DNA of 64,000 nt. It comes from Nocardia harenae NBRC 108248. Lineage in GTDB: Bacteria > Actinomycetota > Actinomycetes > Mycobacteriales > Mycobacteriaceae. The stretch's first letter is position 1, and each line of letters starts with the position of its first letter. Where the stretch lies: contig NZ_BDBH01000008.1 of the NCBI RefSeq assembly GCF_001612885.1, positions 1 through 64,000 of the forward strand. Reading direction: 5' to 3'. A program made the position numbers and the translations under genes. The notes beneath the pieces are model-generated. The model made no database searches and was not told the DNA's origin. It saw only the letters and a program-made list of their open reading frames with translations. This document shows, piece after piece, positions 8,687 through 17,602 of the stretch.

Positions 8687-9852
8687 GGTGATTCCTCCCC
8701 CTGCACCTCGAGGGTGAGCTGCGTGGTCACGGTGATCCGCGGCCGATACCGGTGGGCGGGCGGCAGTAGCCGCAGCCCGCCGTCGTGCCGTTCGGCGAGG
8801 CACAGCGACCGCAGCAGCTCGACGATGTCCTCGCGCAGCCGATCCGGAGCCGCGCCGTACTCGGCCTTCCAGATCCGCCGGTGCCGCTCGATCAGCGTGC
8901 CGAGCACGGTGTCGACGAGATCGAACGGGAAGTACTCGCCGTCGCCCCGATCGGCGAGCTCGCCGATGAGCAGCAGCGCGGCCTGCTTGACGGTGCCGGG
9001 GCCGGGAAAGGCGATGTCGCCCAGTGCGTCGGCCGGGTCGTAGGCGAGCGCGCCCTCGGCCCTGACCTCGAGGGTCAGCCCGAAGTTGTCGTTGAGCAGC
9101 CGGGCGAGCTCGTTCCGCTCCCTGGAGAGCACGTCGAGCTCCTCCGGGCTCAGGTTCTCCCGCAGCACCGCCGGGTTCTCGGTGAGCCTGCGCCGGAGCC
9201 GCTGCCGGGGAGCCCCGGTCTCCGGGGCCAGCACGTCGTCCGGCCCGACAGCGGGCCCGATCGATCGAATCAGGATGTGCGGCAGCAGTGGCCTGCACAC
9301 CGTCAGCAGCCCCTCGCTGTCCTGGCTGTCACCCCACTGCGCGACGGTGCCGTCGGTCTCGGTCAGCACACCCCACTCGATCAGCACCCCGAGCGCGGCC
9401 ACCAGCCGCCTGCGCCCCGGCAGCCCGTCGGAGAGCGCGATCTGCTGTTCGGCGGCGTCGGCACGGATCTGGGCGACCAGTTGCGAGATCAGGATCTGCT
9501 CCCCGACACCGGGGGCGAGCAGTGCCGCGCAGGCCAGCGCGACGAGCGTGTAGGTCGCGGCGTCCAGCGGCGTCCCGCTGCGGCGCGCGAGATTGCGCAG
9601 CGGGGCATCGGCTTCCGGCGGTGATTTGGCCAGCCGCGCGAAACCCGGCTCGACGACGAGCTGGTAGCCGAGCTGGGTGCCGAACATCGTGCGCAGCGCG
9701 GCCGCGTGCCGCCGGATCAGCGCGAGCGATTCCGGGGCGCGCGCCGCCGTCACGATCGGCGTCTCCAGCAGGACGCGGGCGGCCTCGCGCACGGCGGCCG
9801 CCTCGTACGACCGGGTGCCGAGCGACCGGGCCCGGCCGGTGTCGTCGGTCAT
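8683..9852 (-). CDS. jetB: Wadjet subunit JetB (DUF2398, MukE-like)
   Basis: A 389-residue protein of the TIGR02678/DUF2398 type, the winged-helix kleisin-associated subunit of Wadjet, comparable to MukE. It has no enzymatic motif. The N-terminal region (AVREAARVLLETPIV) and a helical core with LVALACAALL agree with the family. The ATG at 9852 overlaps the jetA TGA (ATGA) and the stop overlaps the jetC GTG. All four jet genes are therefore locked together at 4-bp overlaps, which implies fixed stoichiometry. Identification rests partly on its position between jetA and jetC. Confidence 0.88.
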   Translation of the reverse strand: MTDDTGRARSLGTRSYEAAAVREAARVLLETPIVTAARAPESLALIRRHAAALRTMFGTQLGYQLVVEPGFARLAKSPPEADAPLRNLARRSGTPLDAATYTLVALACAALLAPGVGEQILISQLVAQIRADAAEQQIALSDGLPGRRRLVAALGVLIEWGVLTETDGTVAQWGDSQDSEGLLTVCRPLLPHILIRSIGPAVGPDDVLAPETGAPRQRLRRRLTENPAVLRENLSPEELDVLSRERNELARLLNDNFGLTLEVRAEGALAYDPADALGDIAFPGPGTVKQAALLLIGELADRGDGEYFPFDLVDTVLGTLIERHRRIWKAEYGAAPDRLREDIVELLRSLCLAERHDGGLRLLPPAHRYRPRITVTTQLTLEVQGEESP

Positions 9853-11411
9853 CGTGCCACTCGCAGATCCGTGGCGCCGCCCGCCTCCGCCACCGGTCGG
9901 ACGGAGAGCGTGTACCCGTCGACGGTCAACGTGCCGTCCGGAGATTCCACCCGGGTGTGCCCGCCCGCCACCGCCGCGACCACCAGCCCCAGGTCGTGGT
10001 CGACGAGGACGATGTCGTCCGGGAAATCCGTGCGCACCGCCAGCAGCCTGGCCAGCAGGTCGAGGAGGACCGTGCGGGCCGCCGCCGAGAGCTTCCCGCC
10101 GTCGAGATTCCCGCAGGCGAGCAGCTCAGCGGCGGCTTCGCGGTGACGCTGCGCCTCGGCGCGGGCCGCGGCCTCGATGATCCTGCGATCGGCGGTGGAA
10201 TCGGGGACCCGCGACACCCGGCCGCGCGACACCCGGTTTCCGCGTTCGCGCAGCGAGACCGGGACATCGATGGGGTCGGCGGCGCGCCACGATGTCGTTG
10301 GCGACACCCGCGGGTCGGGTTCGTCGGGGCCGAGACCGAGATGCCTGGTCGGCCAGGCGCCGAACGCCGCCGCGAACAACCGGCTCGCCTCGTCGTCGGC
10401 GGAGTGGTCGAGCCAGTTCGCCAGGCGCAGCAGGTCGGCGCGGCGCGAGTACCCGGTGCGGGACGAGTCGAGAATGCGCTTGGCATTGGCGATCAGCTGT
10501 CCGAGCGCCTGACCGGCGGCGTTGCGCAGCTGCCCTGGGCCGGAATCGGCCCCCGAATACCACTGGTGCAGCTGCGTCCAGTCCGTGCGCGACCGGCCCG
10601 CCGAGCGCTCGACCGCGACCTCCTCGCCGAGGCTCAGCCCCGGCAGCGCATCGAGAACGGCCAGCAGCTCAACGATGCGGGGCAGCACCCGGTCGAGTGC
10701 GCGGGCGATCAGCGGAGCGTGCCGGTTGACGTCGGCGTTGATCAGGTCGACGTAGTCCAGCAGCAGCTCCTTGAACCGGGCGTACTCGTCGCCGCCCAGA
10801 TCGAACCGGGAGAGCATGCCGGACAGGTAGGCGTAGAAGTCGGTGACGCTCGCGGTGAACAGCCGCTGGTTGTTGAAGATCGTCGTCACGATGCCCGCCA
10901 GCCGCTCGTCCCGCTCGGGGGTCGCGACGGCGTCCAGTAACCGGGGGATGTCCGCGAGCGCATCCGCGATCCGGCCCAGCAGCTCGCGGGCGACCTCGCG
11001 CGCCCCATCGGCGGTGGCCATGATCTCCAGCGCGCTCCGGTGCACCCGGCCGCCCAGGGTGGACACCTGGTAGCGCGAGCGCGCCCGCAGGTACTCGGCC
11101 ACCGTGCCGACCCGGGCGTCCCGCAGCGACGGAATCAGATTCCCCCAGCGGACGAGCTGTTTGCAGCGGGCCTCGACGAGTTCGGCGGGCAGCGTGGTTC
11201 CCGTCGCGGCCAGCTGCTCGGCTGCCGCCGCCGCCGACATGTCGGCGAGCAGCGACGCCGTGAACAGCGACATGATCGCCAGGTAATCGCCGCGCTCCTC
11301 CGCAGTCAAGTAGCGGAACAGGTCGAGGTTCGCCACCCCGCCCGGTTCCGTCTCCGATTGCGAACCACCCCCGTCGCGCATAGCGACCACCATAGAGCCG
11401 GGCACCGACAT
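9849..11411 (-). CDS. jetA: Wadjet subunit JetA (DUF2397, kleisin/MukF-like)
   Basis: A 520-residue protein of the TIGR02677/DUF2397 type, the kleisin-like subunit that bridges the JetC heads. Typical segments are NLDLFRYLTAEERGDYLAIM, LVRWGNLIPS and SALEIMATADGAREVARELL. It is the first gene of jetABCD on the minus strand. The first ATG is at 11411. In-frame ATGs a few codons later (MVVAM, MRDGG) could be the true start, since the conserved domain only begins near NLDLF. It reads away from the plus-strand EspC-like gene at 11529, so the 117-bp gap must hold both promoters. Confidence 0.88.
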   Translation of the reverse strand: MSVPGSMVVAMRDGGGSQSETEPGGVANLDLFRYLTAEERGDYLAIMSLFTASLLADMSAAAAAEQLAATGTTLPAELVEARCKQLVRWGNLIPSLRDARVGTVAEYLRARSRYQVSTLGGRVHRSALEIMATADGAREVARELLGRIADALADIPRLLDAVATPERDERLAGIVTTIFNNQRLFTASVTDFYAYLSGMLSRFDLGGDEYARFKELLLDYVDLINADVNRHAPLIARALDRVLPRIVELLAVLDALPGLSLGEEVAVERSAGRSRTDWTQLHQWYSGADSGPGQLRNAAGQALGQLIANAKRILDSSRTGYSRRADLLRLANWLDHSADDEASRLFAAAFGAWPTRHLGLGPDEPDPRVSPTTSWRAADPIDVPVSLRERGNRVSRGRVSRVPDSTADRRIIEAAARAEAQRHREAAAELLACGNLDGGKLSAAARTVLLDLLARLLAVRTDFPDDIVLVDHDLGLVVAAVAGGHTRVESPDGTLTVDGYTLSVRPVAEAGGATDLRVAR

Positions 11412-11528
11412 CGTGCCGAGCTTGTGCCCGGCGGAAACTCGAACCCATCCGACCGCGTTGTCTGGTTCCCTCTCCCACAGCTACGCTGTCCGCGCCGGGG
11501 ACGTGAGCGTACGAAGGGGGCCGGGCGG
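11412..11528. promoter_or_regulatory. Divergent promoter region between jetA and the T7SS module
   Basis: A 117-bp gap between divergent genes. On the plus strand TACGCT (around 11482) fits a TANNNT -10 box, and a purine-rich GAAGGGGG lies ahead of the ATG at 11529. No clear -35 box was recognised on either strand. Confidence 0.35.
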
Positions 11529-11840
11529 ATGCTGCATGCCGATATCGAGCAGATACGAATTCTCGCGGGGAAGCTGGGCGAGGCGGGTGATCGGATCGAC
11601 GGGGTCGATGTCCGCACCAGCGCCGATGCTCTGGGCTCGGCGCTGCCGGATCAAAGCGCGCCGTCCGTGCTCGCGCAGGCGCTGGGGCAGGCCGCCGAAT
11701 TCGTCGAGGGTGCGTACCTCCGTGCGGCGGACCGCTACCGGCAGGTCGGCACGGCGTGCGTGGTGTGCGCCGATCGCGCGGAGACCACCGAGGAAGAGTT
11801 CGCGGGCCGGCTCGCCGCGCTGGATGTGCACCGTGCTTAG
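11529..11840 (+). CDS. EspC-like T7SS-associated protein
   Basis: A 103-residue helical protein resembling the ESX-1 secretion-associated EspC family. It has the pattern RILAGKLGEAGDRIDGVDVRT, then AAEFVEGAYLRAADRYRQVG and a charged tail (TTEEEFAGRLAAL). A close paralogue lies at 15426 with the same layout (DALDVRTRGDAVAAALPGS; EYVEGAWLRMAMRHRRV). In both copies the gene overlaps a large downstream gene with a T7SS-type N-terminus, so it probably acts as partner or chaperone of that substrate. No WXG motif is present. Confidence 0.65.
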   Translation: MLHADIEQIRILAGKLGEAGDRIDGVDVRTSADALGSALPDQSAPSVLAQALGQAAEFVEGAYLRAADRYRQVGTACVVCADRAETTEEEFAGRLAALDVHRA

Positions 11841-14262
11841 GCGCTCCACCGTCGAGTCCTGGAATGTCGAGCCGGTGCGGGCGTGGGCGCGGCAGCTGGC
11901 CGAGTCCCGCACCGACGTGATGGACGAGGCCGATACGACCCGCAACCACTTCCAGGCCGCCGCGAGCGTGTGGCAGGGCCGCGCCTACGACGCCGCCTAC
12001 GACCGGGTGGCACAGGATCACGACCAGGTGCGCAAGCTCGCCATGGAGATCGACGAGCTGGTGGGCGTGGTGGAGGCCGTGGTCAACGACGTCGAATACC
12101 ACAGGCAGTCGCTGCTCGGCCGGGTCGCGGACGCGCAGGCGCTGGGCATGGTGATCGACGACGTGTGGAAGGTGATGGACTACGACACCGCCGAGCCCGG
12201 GGTCAGGCAGGCGCACCAGGAGCTGATCGACGGCGCCCGCTGGCCGTTCGAGGACGCGGTGTCCAAGGCCGCCCAGCGCATCGCTGAGCAGGCGGTCGAG
12301 ATCCGCTCCGCCGGCGACCTGCTCGGCTCCAGCCTGGACGTGGCCGACGCCGACACCCAGGCCGCCCGCTTCGGCCGCGGCGACGGAGCCGAGCTCGCGG
12401 ACGCGGTGCGCCGCAACGACGAGGCGGCGATCGACCGCATCACCGCGCAACTTCCGCAGCCCGTCCTGAGCCAGTTCGAGATCGACCAGCTGGCCCGCGG
12501 TGAGGAGGTGACCACGCTGCCCGCGAGCACCCAGGACTATTACCGGGCGTTCTTCGACAGTGCGGGCAAGGACGGCATCCTCGGGCTGAACGAGCAACTG
12601 CAGAACCGGGAGAAGGCGGGCGATCCGATCGCCGCCGTGCAGCGGGACAATTTGGCCAACAGCGTGCTCGCCGTTTCCAACGAGAACGTCAAGAGCAGCA
12701 ATGGGAGCCCCGGCTCCTACGACGACCTGCCACCCGACCTGCAGACCCTCATCTCCGGGCACCCGACCGAATACGTGGGCGACACCCCTATGTCCGGCCC
12801 GGAACTCGCCGACCACTACGCCGAGGTAGGGGAGTTCGCCGATCTTCTCGACCAGTCCAGTCCCGGCATGCAGCCCGGCCACCAGCTCGGTGTCGAGCTG
12901 GGAAGGCAGAGCGAAGAGATCATCGACTTTCTGAACAATTCCGACGGGAAGCTGCCGCCGGGCTTCGACGAGGGCACCGACGAGGACATGCGGGAGTCCG
13001 CCCAACAGTTGCTCGGGGTCGCCACCCGCAACGATGACGTGAGCTACTCCCTGCTCACCGGCAACGACATGCCTGAACGCCCCGACCTCGGTCCGGACTA
13101 CAAGCCGGGCAAGTTCGATGCCGACGATTTCCGCGACACCATCTTCCGCGAAGAGTGGCCCGACGACGGGAAGTCCGCCGCTGGGCTTCTCGACTGGATC
13201 GCCGAGGATTCGAACAAGCCGGGCGAGGAGGGTGATCGCGCCCGCCAGACGCTCACCGACCTCCCGGACTATTTCGCCCCCATGAGCGGCCCCTCCGACC
13301 TCTCGGTATCCGGTCGCCCGGAAATGCAATCCGAAGACGGCCAGACCTCCTACGAGAAGAACGTGCGCGCCTTCGCCGAGAACCCCGCGCTCGCGGACTC
13401 GCTCGCCAATGTCATGGGCAGCAATATCGACGCCTACATTTCCCCCAACGTCGTCGACAGCGGCGTCCGCGGCGATCAGGCAGCGCTTTCCCAGACCGAT
13501 GCCGACCGCCTGCTCTTCCTCTCCAGCCAGTCCGAGGGCGGCAGGTTGATGCTCGAAGTGAGCAGGCAGGCCTACGAGAGCGACATGATCAGCCGGGCGC
13601 TCACCGAAGGAAACGGCGATCCGCAGCGCTGGCTCGACATCTACGGTTCGAACCTCGCCGACCTCAATGCCCGGCACACCAGTGCGATCACCAATGCGCT
13701 GACCTTCCAGGATCAGGAGAAAATCAACGAGCATAATGACGCGGCGCAGGAGACGTACGACAATCGGCAGAAAGCCGGGGACATCGCGAAGTCCGCGCTG
13801 CTCGACACTTTGGATCCCGGTGGTAAGGGGCCAGCGGGGGTGGTGGCCGGGCCGGTGTACGAGGTGTTGAAGGAGCAGGGGTACGAGGGGGTGATGGACA
13901 AGTGGAACCCGGAACCGGACCCCGTGTCCGCGCAGTATCCGGATGCGAGCCGCCTCGACGCCGAGACCAACGACAGAATGCGGCAGAGCGTCCTGACTCA
14001 GCTCTTCGAACAGGGAGAGCTGGCTGATCACGGCTATGACCTGGACGGACGCCGGGTAGACCTCATCGGTCCCGATGGACGATTGATCGAGACCGAAACG
14101 TCGGCGAGCCGGGATCAAGCATTGAACGAAGTCTTCGCACAGGCCGGCTTGATCGGATTCGTCAACGACTATTCGCGGGACTATTCACTCGAACTGCGAA
14201 ACGGTATCGCGACACGTCCGGACGATCTCGAGATTCTCCTCACCGGAAAGTCGGCCCAATGA
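11833..14262 (+). CDS. Large T7SS-substrate-like protein (TPR-repeat-region family)
   Basis: An 809-residue protein from GTG 11833, overlapping the EspC-like gene by 8 nt. The N-terminus has a WXG-like element SVWQGRAYDAAYDRVAQD and helical hairpins shared with the effector at 15716 (KQWEGDAYWSAYDRVVGD), so both probably use the same export signal. The long middle is Asp/Glu-rich and resembles the mycobacterial TPR_23-type proteins such as Rv2082 or Rv0029; that assignment is from memory of the family. Around residues 230-250 SQFEIDQLARGEEVTTLPAS is typical. No toxin motif was recognised in the C-terminus. An overlapping lipoprotein gene follows. Confidence 0.6.
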   Translation: MLRRSTVESWNVEPVRAWARQLAESRTDVMDEADTTRNHFQAAASVWQGRAYDAAYDRVAQDHDQVRKLAMEIDELVGVVEAVVNDVEYHRQSLLGRVADAQALGMVIDDVWKVMDYDTAEPGVRQAHQELIDGARWPFEDAVSKAAQRIAEQAVEIRSAGDLLGSSLDVADADTQAARFGRGDGAELADAVRRNDEAAIDRITAQLPQPVLSQFEIDQLARGEEVTTLPASTQDYYRAFFDSAGKDGILGLNEQLQNREKAGDPIAAVQRDNLANSVLAVSNENVKSSNGSPGSYDDLPPDLQTLISGHPTEYVGDTPMSGPELADHYAEVGEFADLLDQSSPGMQPGHQLGVELGRQSEEIIDFLNNSDGKLPPGFDEGTDEDMRESAQQLLGVATRNDDVSYSLLTGNDMPERPDLGPDYKPGKFDADDFRDTIFREEWPDDGKSAAGLLDWIAEDSNKPGEEGDRARQTLTDLPDYFAPMSGPSDLSVSGRPEMQSEDGQTSYEKNVRAFAENPALADSLANVMGSNIDAYISPNVVDSGVRGDQAALSQTDADRLLFLSSQSEGGRLMLEVSRQAYESDMISRALTEGNGDPQRWLDIYGSNLADLNARHTSAITNALTFQDQEKINEHNDAAQETYDNRQKAGDIAKSALLDTLDPGGKGPAGVVAGPVYEVLKEQGYEGVMDKWNPEPDPVSAQYPDASRLDAETNDRMRQSVLTQLFEQGELADHGYDLDGRRVDLIGPDGRLIETETSASRDQALNEVFAQAGLIGFVNDYSRDYSLELRNGIATRPDDLEILLTGKSAQ

Positions 14263-14810
14263 TGATGAAGCAGTCCCACCCGCGCGCCCTGTGTGCACCC
14301 TTGGCCGCCGTGGTCGTGGCCCTATTCGTGTCCTCCTGCGATGCGGCTGAGGAGAACCGCCCGGGATCAGTACCGCAGACAACCGTGCAGTTGTCGGACT
14401 TCGACCCCTGTGACGACCACGTACGAGCTGTTCTAGCCGACTCCGGTCTTACGGACGCCAAGCGATTCGAGATGCAGAACATGGTCGGAGACAGGCCAGG
14501 GCGGGGTTGCTCGTATCGAAGGCAGTCTGACTACCAGCTCGAAATAGCCACCACAGCAGCGAGATTGGGCTATGTCGGCACCATTTATCCGGAACGATAC
14601 GATGCGGTTCGGGTCGGCGGCAGGCCGGGGGAGATGGCGAGGGCGGAGGTCGGCATCGTGGGCTCGGCCGAGTGCAGGCTGATGGTCGAGCTCGCACTCG
14701 GCGGTCTGTGGTTCCGATTGAGCGACTATCGGTCGTCGGCGCCCGATCCGTGTGTGGAACTGACCGATATCGCCACCGAGGTGGTCGGTCTGCTCCCGTC
14801 CGGGAATTGA
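14259..14810 (+). CDS. DUF3558-like lipoprotein
   Basis: A 183-residue secreted lipoprotein. The N-terminus has a basic head, a hydrophobic stretch (LAAVVVALFVSS) and a lipobox ending at Cys27 (VSSC). The mature part has the DUF3558-type FDPCDDHVRAVLADSGL with further conserved Cys at RGCSY, ECRLM and DPCVELTDIA. Its ATG overlaps the stop of the large T7SS-like gene (ATGA), so the two are co-expressed. Lipoproteins of this type recur at 14954, 39009 and 42508 next to T7SS-like or helical proteins, which suggests a surface role linked to those partners. Confidence 0.7.
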   Translation: MMMKQSHPRALCAPLAAVVVALFVSSCDAAEENRPGSVPQTTVQLSDFDPCDDHVRAVLADSGLTDAKRFEMQNMVGDRPGRGCSYRRQSDYQLEIATTAARLGYVGTIYPERYDAVRVGGRPGEMARAEVGIVGSAECRLMVELALGGLWFRLSDYRSSAPDPCVELTDIATEVVGLLPSGN

Positions 14811-14953
14811 GATACCACTCGATTTCTCTGTTCTCAAGCCGATCCACTTGAATTCGTGGAGTCGTACTCCACGAAGTGCAGCAACAAAGTGGAATCCGGT
14901 ACCGTGTCCGATCCGGATGACCCGTTGATTCTTCTCACAGGAAGACCTGCAGA

Positions 14954-15436
14954 ATGAGCCGGTGGCTCGGGCTCGCCACAGCTGTCCTCTGTACCGCTGT
15001 GTTGTCGGGCTGCGCGACAGATGTTCGCGATGGTTCGAGTGCGACCACCTCACAGGAGCCGACCTACTCCGACTTCGATCCTTGCGAGGACCTGTCGCCA
15101 GAGTTCGCGGTGAAGCATGGCCTCGAGAAGCTCAGCGGGAGGGTGTCGGCGAATGCGGTGGGAAATCGACCCGGCCGCGTGTGCACGTACTTGAAGCCGT
15201 CGCCCGGCTACCGCCTGTTCATCGCGGCGACCGCTGCCGATCTGGGTTATCCGGGAACTTTGGACCAGGAGAGGTACGACCCGCTACAGATCGGTGGCAA
15301 GGAGGCCGAAATCAGTGTTCCGCAGATCGGGGCAGAGGGCGCCTACGAATGTCGGCTGGTTCTCGCTCGCTTGCCGAGGCCATCGAGATGTGATGAGCTG
15401 ACGAGGTATCGCAGGGGGGACGGATATGAGGGTTGA
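14954..15436 (+). CDS. DUF3558-like lipoprotein, shortened C-terminus
   Basis: A 160-residue paralogue of the preceding gene. It has a signal peptide with lipobox LSGC (Cys19), SDFDPCEDLSPEFAVKHGL, NRPGRVCTYL and the shared AATAADLGYPGT. The end differs: after ECRLVLARL it lacks about 20 residues found in the neighbour and finishes in an unrelated tail (TRYRRGDGYEG) that overlaps the next gene by 11 nt. This looks like a deletion or frameshift near the 3' end that spliced the gene onto the start of the EspC-like gene. It may still fold, because the four family Cys are kept. Confidence 0.6.
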   Translation: MSRWLGLATAVLCTAVLSGCATDVRDGSSATTSQEPTYSDFDPCEDLSPEFAVKHGLEKLSGRVSANAVGNRPGRVCTYLKPSPGYRLFIAATAADLGYPGTLDQERYDPLQIGGKEAEISVPQIGAEGAYECRLVLARLPRPSRCDELTRYRRGDGYEG

Positions 15437-15719
15437 TCCACAGCAGCTACGCGCGCTCGCGGCGTCGATGACCGACATCGGCGGCAAAGTCGACGCGCTC
15501 GACGTCCGCACCAGGGGTGACGCAGTCGCCGCGGCACTGCCGGGGTCGCCGCTCGGCGCAGTCTGTGCGACGGCCACCGAGTACGTCGAGGGTGCGTGGC
15601 TGCGGATGGCGATGCGGCATCGGCGAGTCGCCAACCTGTGTCGGGGTAGCGCCGACAACTACGAGGTCACCGAGAACGAGTTTCGTGACAAGCTCGCGCA
15701 GATGGCCGAGAACCTGTGA
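15426..15719 (+). CDS. EspC-like T7SS-associated protein (second copy)
   Basis: A 97-residue paralogue of the protein at 11529, starting MRVDPQQLRALAASMTDIG and containing EYVEGAWLRMAMRHRRVANL. RBS-like GGGGGA precedes the ATG. The stop overlaps the GTG of the effector-like gene at 15716 (GTGA). The repeat of this pairing shows that EspC-like plus substrate is a duplicated cassette. Confidence 0.65.
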   Translation: MRVDPQQLRALAASMTDIGGKVDALDVRTRGDAVAAALPGSPLGAVCATATEYVEGAWLRMAMRHRRVANLCRGSADNYEVTENEFRDKLAQMAENL

Positions 15720-16996
15720 CCGAGGTCCCGACACGGACCCAGCTTCGATCGTGGGAACCGTGGAAGCTCTCCGAAGCGGGCACTGAGGTCAAGGTGCGCA
15801 ACTCCGACTTCCTCGGTCTCATCGACAGCGCCGCCGCGCAGATTCGGGAAGCGGGCAAACAGTGGGAAGGCGACGCGTACTGGTCGGCCTATGACCGAGT
15901 CGTCGGCGATCGCGACAATGGCAACAAAGTGAAGCAAGCGGTCGATGAGCTTGCCGATGCCATGATCGACGGTGGCGCGGTGCTCACCGACTACCGCAGG
16001 GTCGTTCTCGACAAGGTCGCTCTCGCCACCGAAGACGGCTTCACCGTTTCCGAGAGCTGGGCGGTGGCCGCACAGGGCGGATCCTCGGACGATCGGGAAG
16101 CCGATCGTCTGGCCCACCAGACGGCTGTCGCCACTGCCCTCAACGAGTTGCTCGGCGCGCAGGCCGGAATTTATGCCGCGATTACCACCGCGGCGGAAGA
16201 GGTTCGCGTCCGAGGCGACGATCTCGGTGAAGGCGACAGCGCGGACAACTCGAGCGGCCAGTTGCTCGGGGTCTCGGATCCGGTAATTCTCGCACCCGGG
16301 CAGACCTCGCCCGCTCAGCAGGAGATCGATGCGAAATACGATTACTATGCGTCCCTGATCGAGAAGAACGGCGGCTCAGTCGACTCCGGACCGGACCAGA
16401 AGAATATGATCGCGATCCGTCGGGAAACCAGTGTCTACGCGAACAACGGGCAGGGAGTCTATGACGACAAGGCTGTCCTGATCTGGGTCGATGACCACGG
16501 CGTCAGGCACGTGAGCGAATACCGGGCGAATACGGACCCGACGGCGCGGTACATCGACAACCCCAGCGAGACCCGCGACGTGAACAGCGACGGAACGCGG
16601 GAACTGGGCCGCCTCCCCGCGGGAACCTACGAGTACGGACACAACTGGTTTAAAAACAAGCACGACACGGTGGGAGATGGAAACGTCTTTACGATGCCGG
16701 AAAGCGCTCGGGTCGCGGCGGAATACGACACGAACCACGACGGATTCTTCAATGACAATGCCACCGGGCCGGGCGGGGAGTCCATGTTCTGGCATTGCGG
16801 GCGAGAAGGCGACGTTGCCAGCGCAGGGTGCCAGACGATGCCTCCCGATGATTGGAGCCGCTTCACCTCCGATATGGGCGTGTCCGTGACCGACAAGTAC
16901 ACGGGTGAACAGGTTCCGCTGCGCTATACGTTGGTGAACGAGGATCCGGCCAACGGGAACACGGAGTACAGACATGTCGAAGAGGGAGTCGCCTGA
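15716..16996 (+). CDS. T7SS effector candidate with H...SAGC cysteine-hydrolase-like C-terminal domain
   Basis: A 426-residue protein. Residues 1-120 share the WXG-type N-terminus with the 11833 protein (QWEGDAYWSAYDRVVGD). Residues 230-400 form a separate domain with LPAGTYEYGHNWF, the acidic DTNHDGFFNDN (calcium-loop-like) and FWHCGREGDVASAGCQTMP, where His360 and Cys372 are spaced like the active site of L,D-transpeptidase/YkuD-type or related peptidoglycan enzymes. A cell-wall-active secreted effector is therefore plausible, but the fold is inferred from a short motif. The next gene encodes a membrane protein that overlaps by 23 nt and is a candidate immunity protein. Confidence 0.55.
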   Translation: MTEVPTRTQLRSWEPWKLSEAGTEVKVRNSDFLGLIDSAAAQIREAGKQWEGDAYWSAYDRVVGDRDNGNKVKQAVDELADAMIDGGAVLTDYRRVVLDKVALATEDGFTVSESWAVAAQGGSSDDREADRLAHQTAVATALNELLGAQAGIYAAITTAAEEVRVRGDDLGEGDSADNSSGQLLGVSDPVILAPGQTSPAQQEIDAKYDYYASLIEKNGGSVDSGPDQKNMIAIRRETSVYANNGQGVYDDKAVLIWVDDHGVRHVSEYRANTDPTARYIDNPSETRDVNSDGTRELGRLPAGTYEYGHNWFKNKHDTVGDGNVFTMPESARVAAEYDTNHDGFFNDNATGPGGESMFWHCGREGDVASAGCQTMPPDDWSRFTSDMGVSVTDKYTGEQVPLRYTLVNEDPANGNTEYRHVEEGVA

Positions 16997-17567
16997 GCAT
17001 TCCAGGCCGCCGGCGCCGGCGGCCTGGAAGGTGCCGATGGTGGCGGCGGCCGTCGCGACCGCGCTGTGCTGCGCCCTGAAGCTATGGGCGGATGTGACGA
17101 CGTTCGGCGATGAGGAATTCTGGCTGCCGCTCGGACTTCTGCTTGCCATACCGGTAGCGGTGTGGATGGTCCTGATCGCGGTCGGCTGCGTGCGGTACGC
17201 GAACTGGTGGCGCCTGGGGCTTCTGGTCCCGCTGCTCGTGGTGGCGACCGTGGCGCTGGCCGGATTCGCGGTACCGGGCCGGATCGGCTGGCAGTTGGCT
17301 CGAAGCGATATGGATCGGGCCGCCGCGGAATGCGACACGCTGCAGAGCGGACAGTCGGACAGCTCGTACAGAAGTGCGGCAATCGGGGTCTACGAGTTCC
17401 ATCATATCGAGAGCGGGGGCGGCGGAGAATGCGAGTTCTATCTGTCGAAGCATTACCCGGGAGTGCGTAGCGGGTTCCTCTATCTACCGAATGCCGCGGC
17501 TCCGGTCAGCGATATCGATCACGAGTACGTCTCCCTCGGGGATTCCTGGTACTACTTCAGGGCATGA
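16974..17567 (+). CDS. Membrane protein, candidate immunity partner of the 15716 effector
   Basis: A 197-residue protein with three predicted membrane segments: MVAAAVATALCCALKLW, WLPLGLLLAIPVAVWMVLIA and LGLLVPLLVVATVALAGF. An extracytoplasmic domain of about 100 residues follows with two Cys (ECDTL, ECEFY). It overlaps the effector gene by 23 nt. A multi-pass protein with an outward domain suits immunity to a cell-wall toxin, but no family was recognised. A broken copy of its first 30 codons lies at 3044-3135. Confidence 0.5.
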   Translation: MSKRESPEHSRPPAPAAWKVPMVAAAVATALCCALKLWADVTTFGDEEFWLPLGLLLAIPVAVWMVLIAVGCVRYANWWRLGLLVPLLVVATVALAGFAVPGRIGWQLARSDMDRAAAECDTLQSGQSDSSYRSAAIGVYEFHHIESGGGGECEFYLSKHYPGVRSGFLYLPNAAAPVSDIDHEYVSLGDSWYYFRA

Positions 17568-17602
17568 TCTCCGCCGCGGCTTCGAGCTGCGTGCAAGAGA
17601 GT

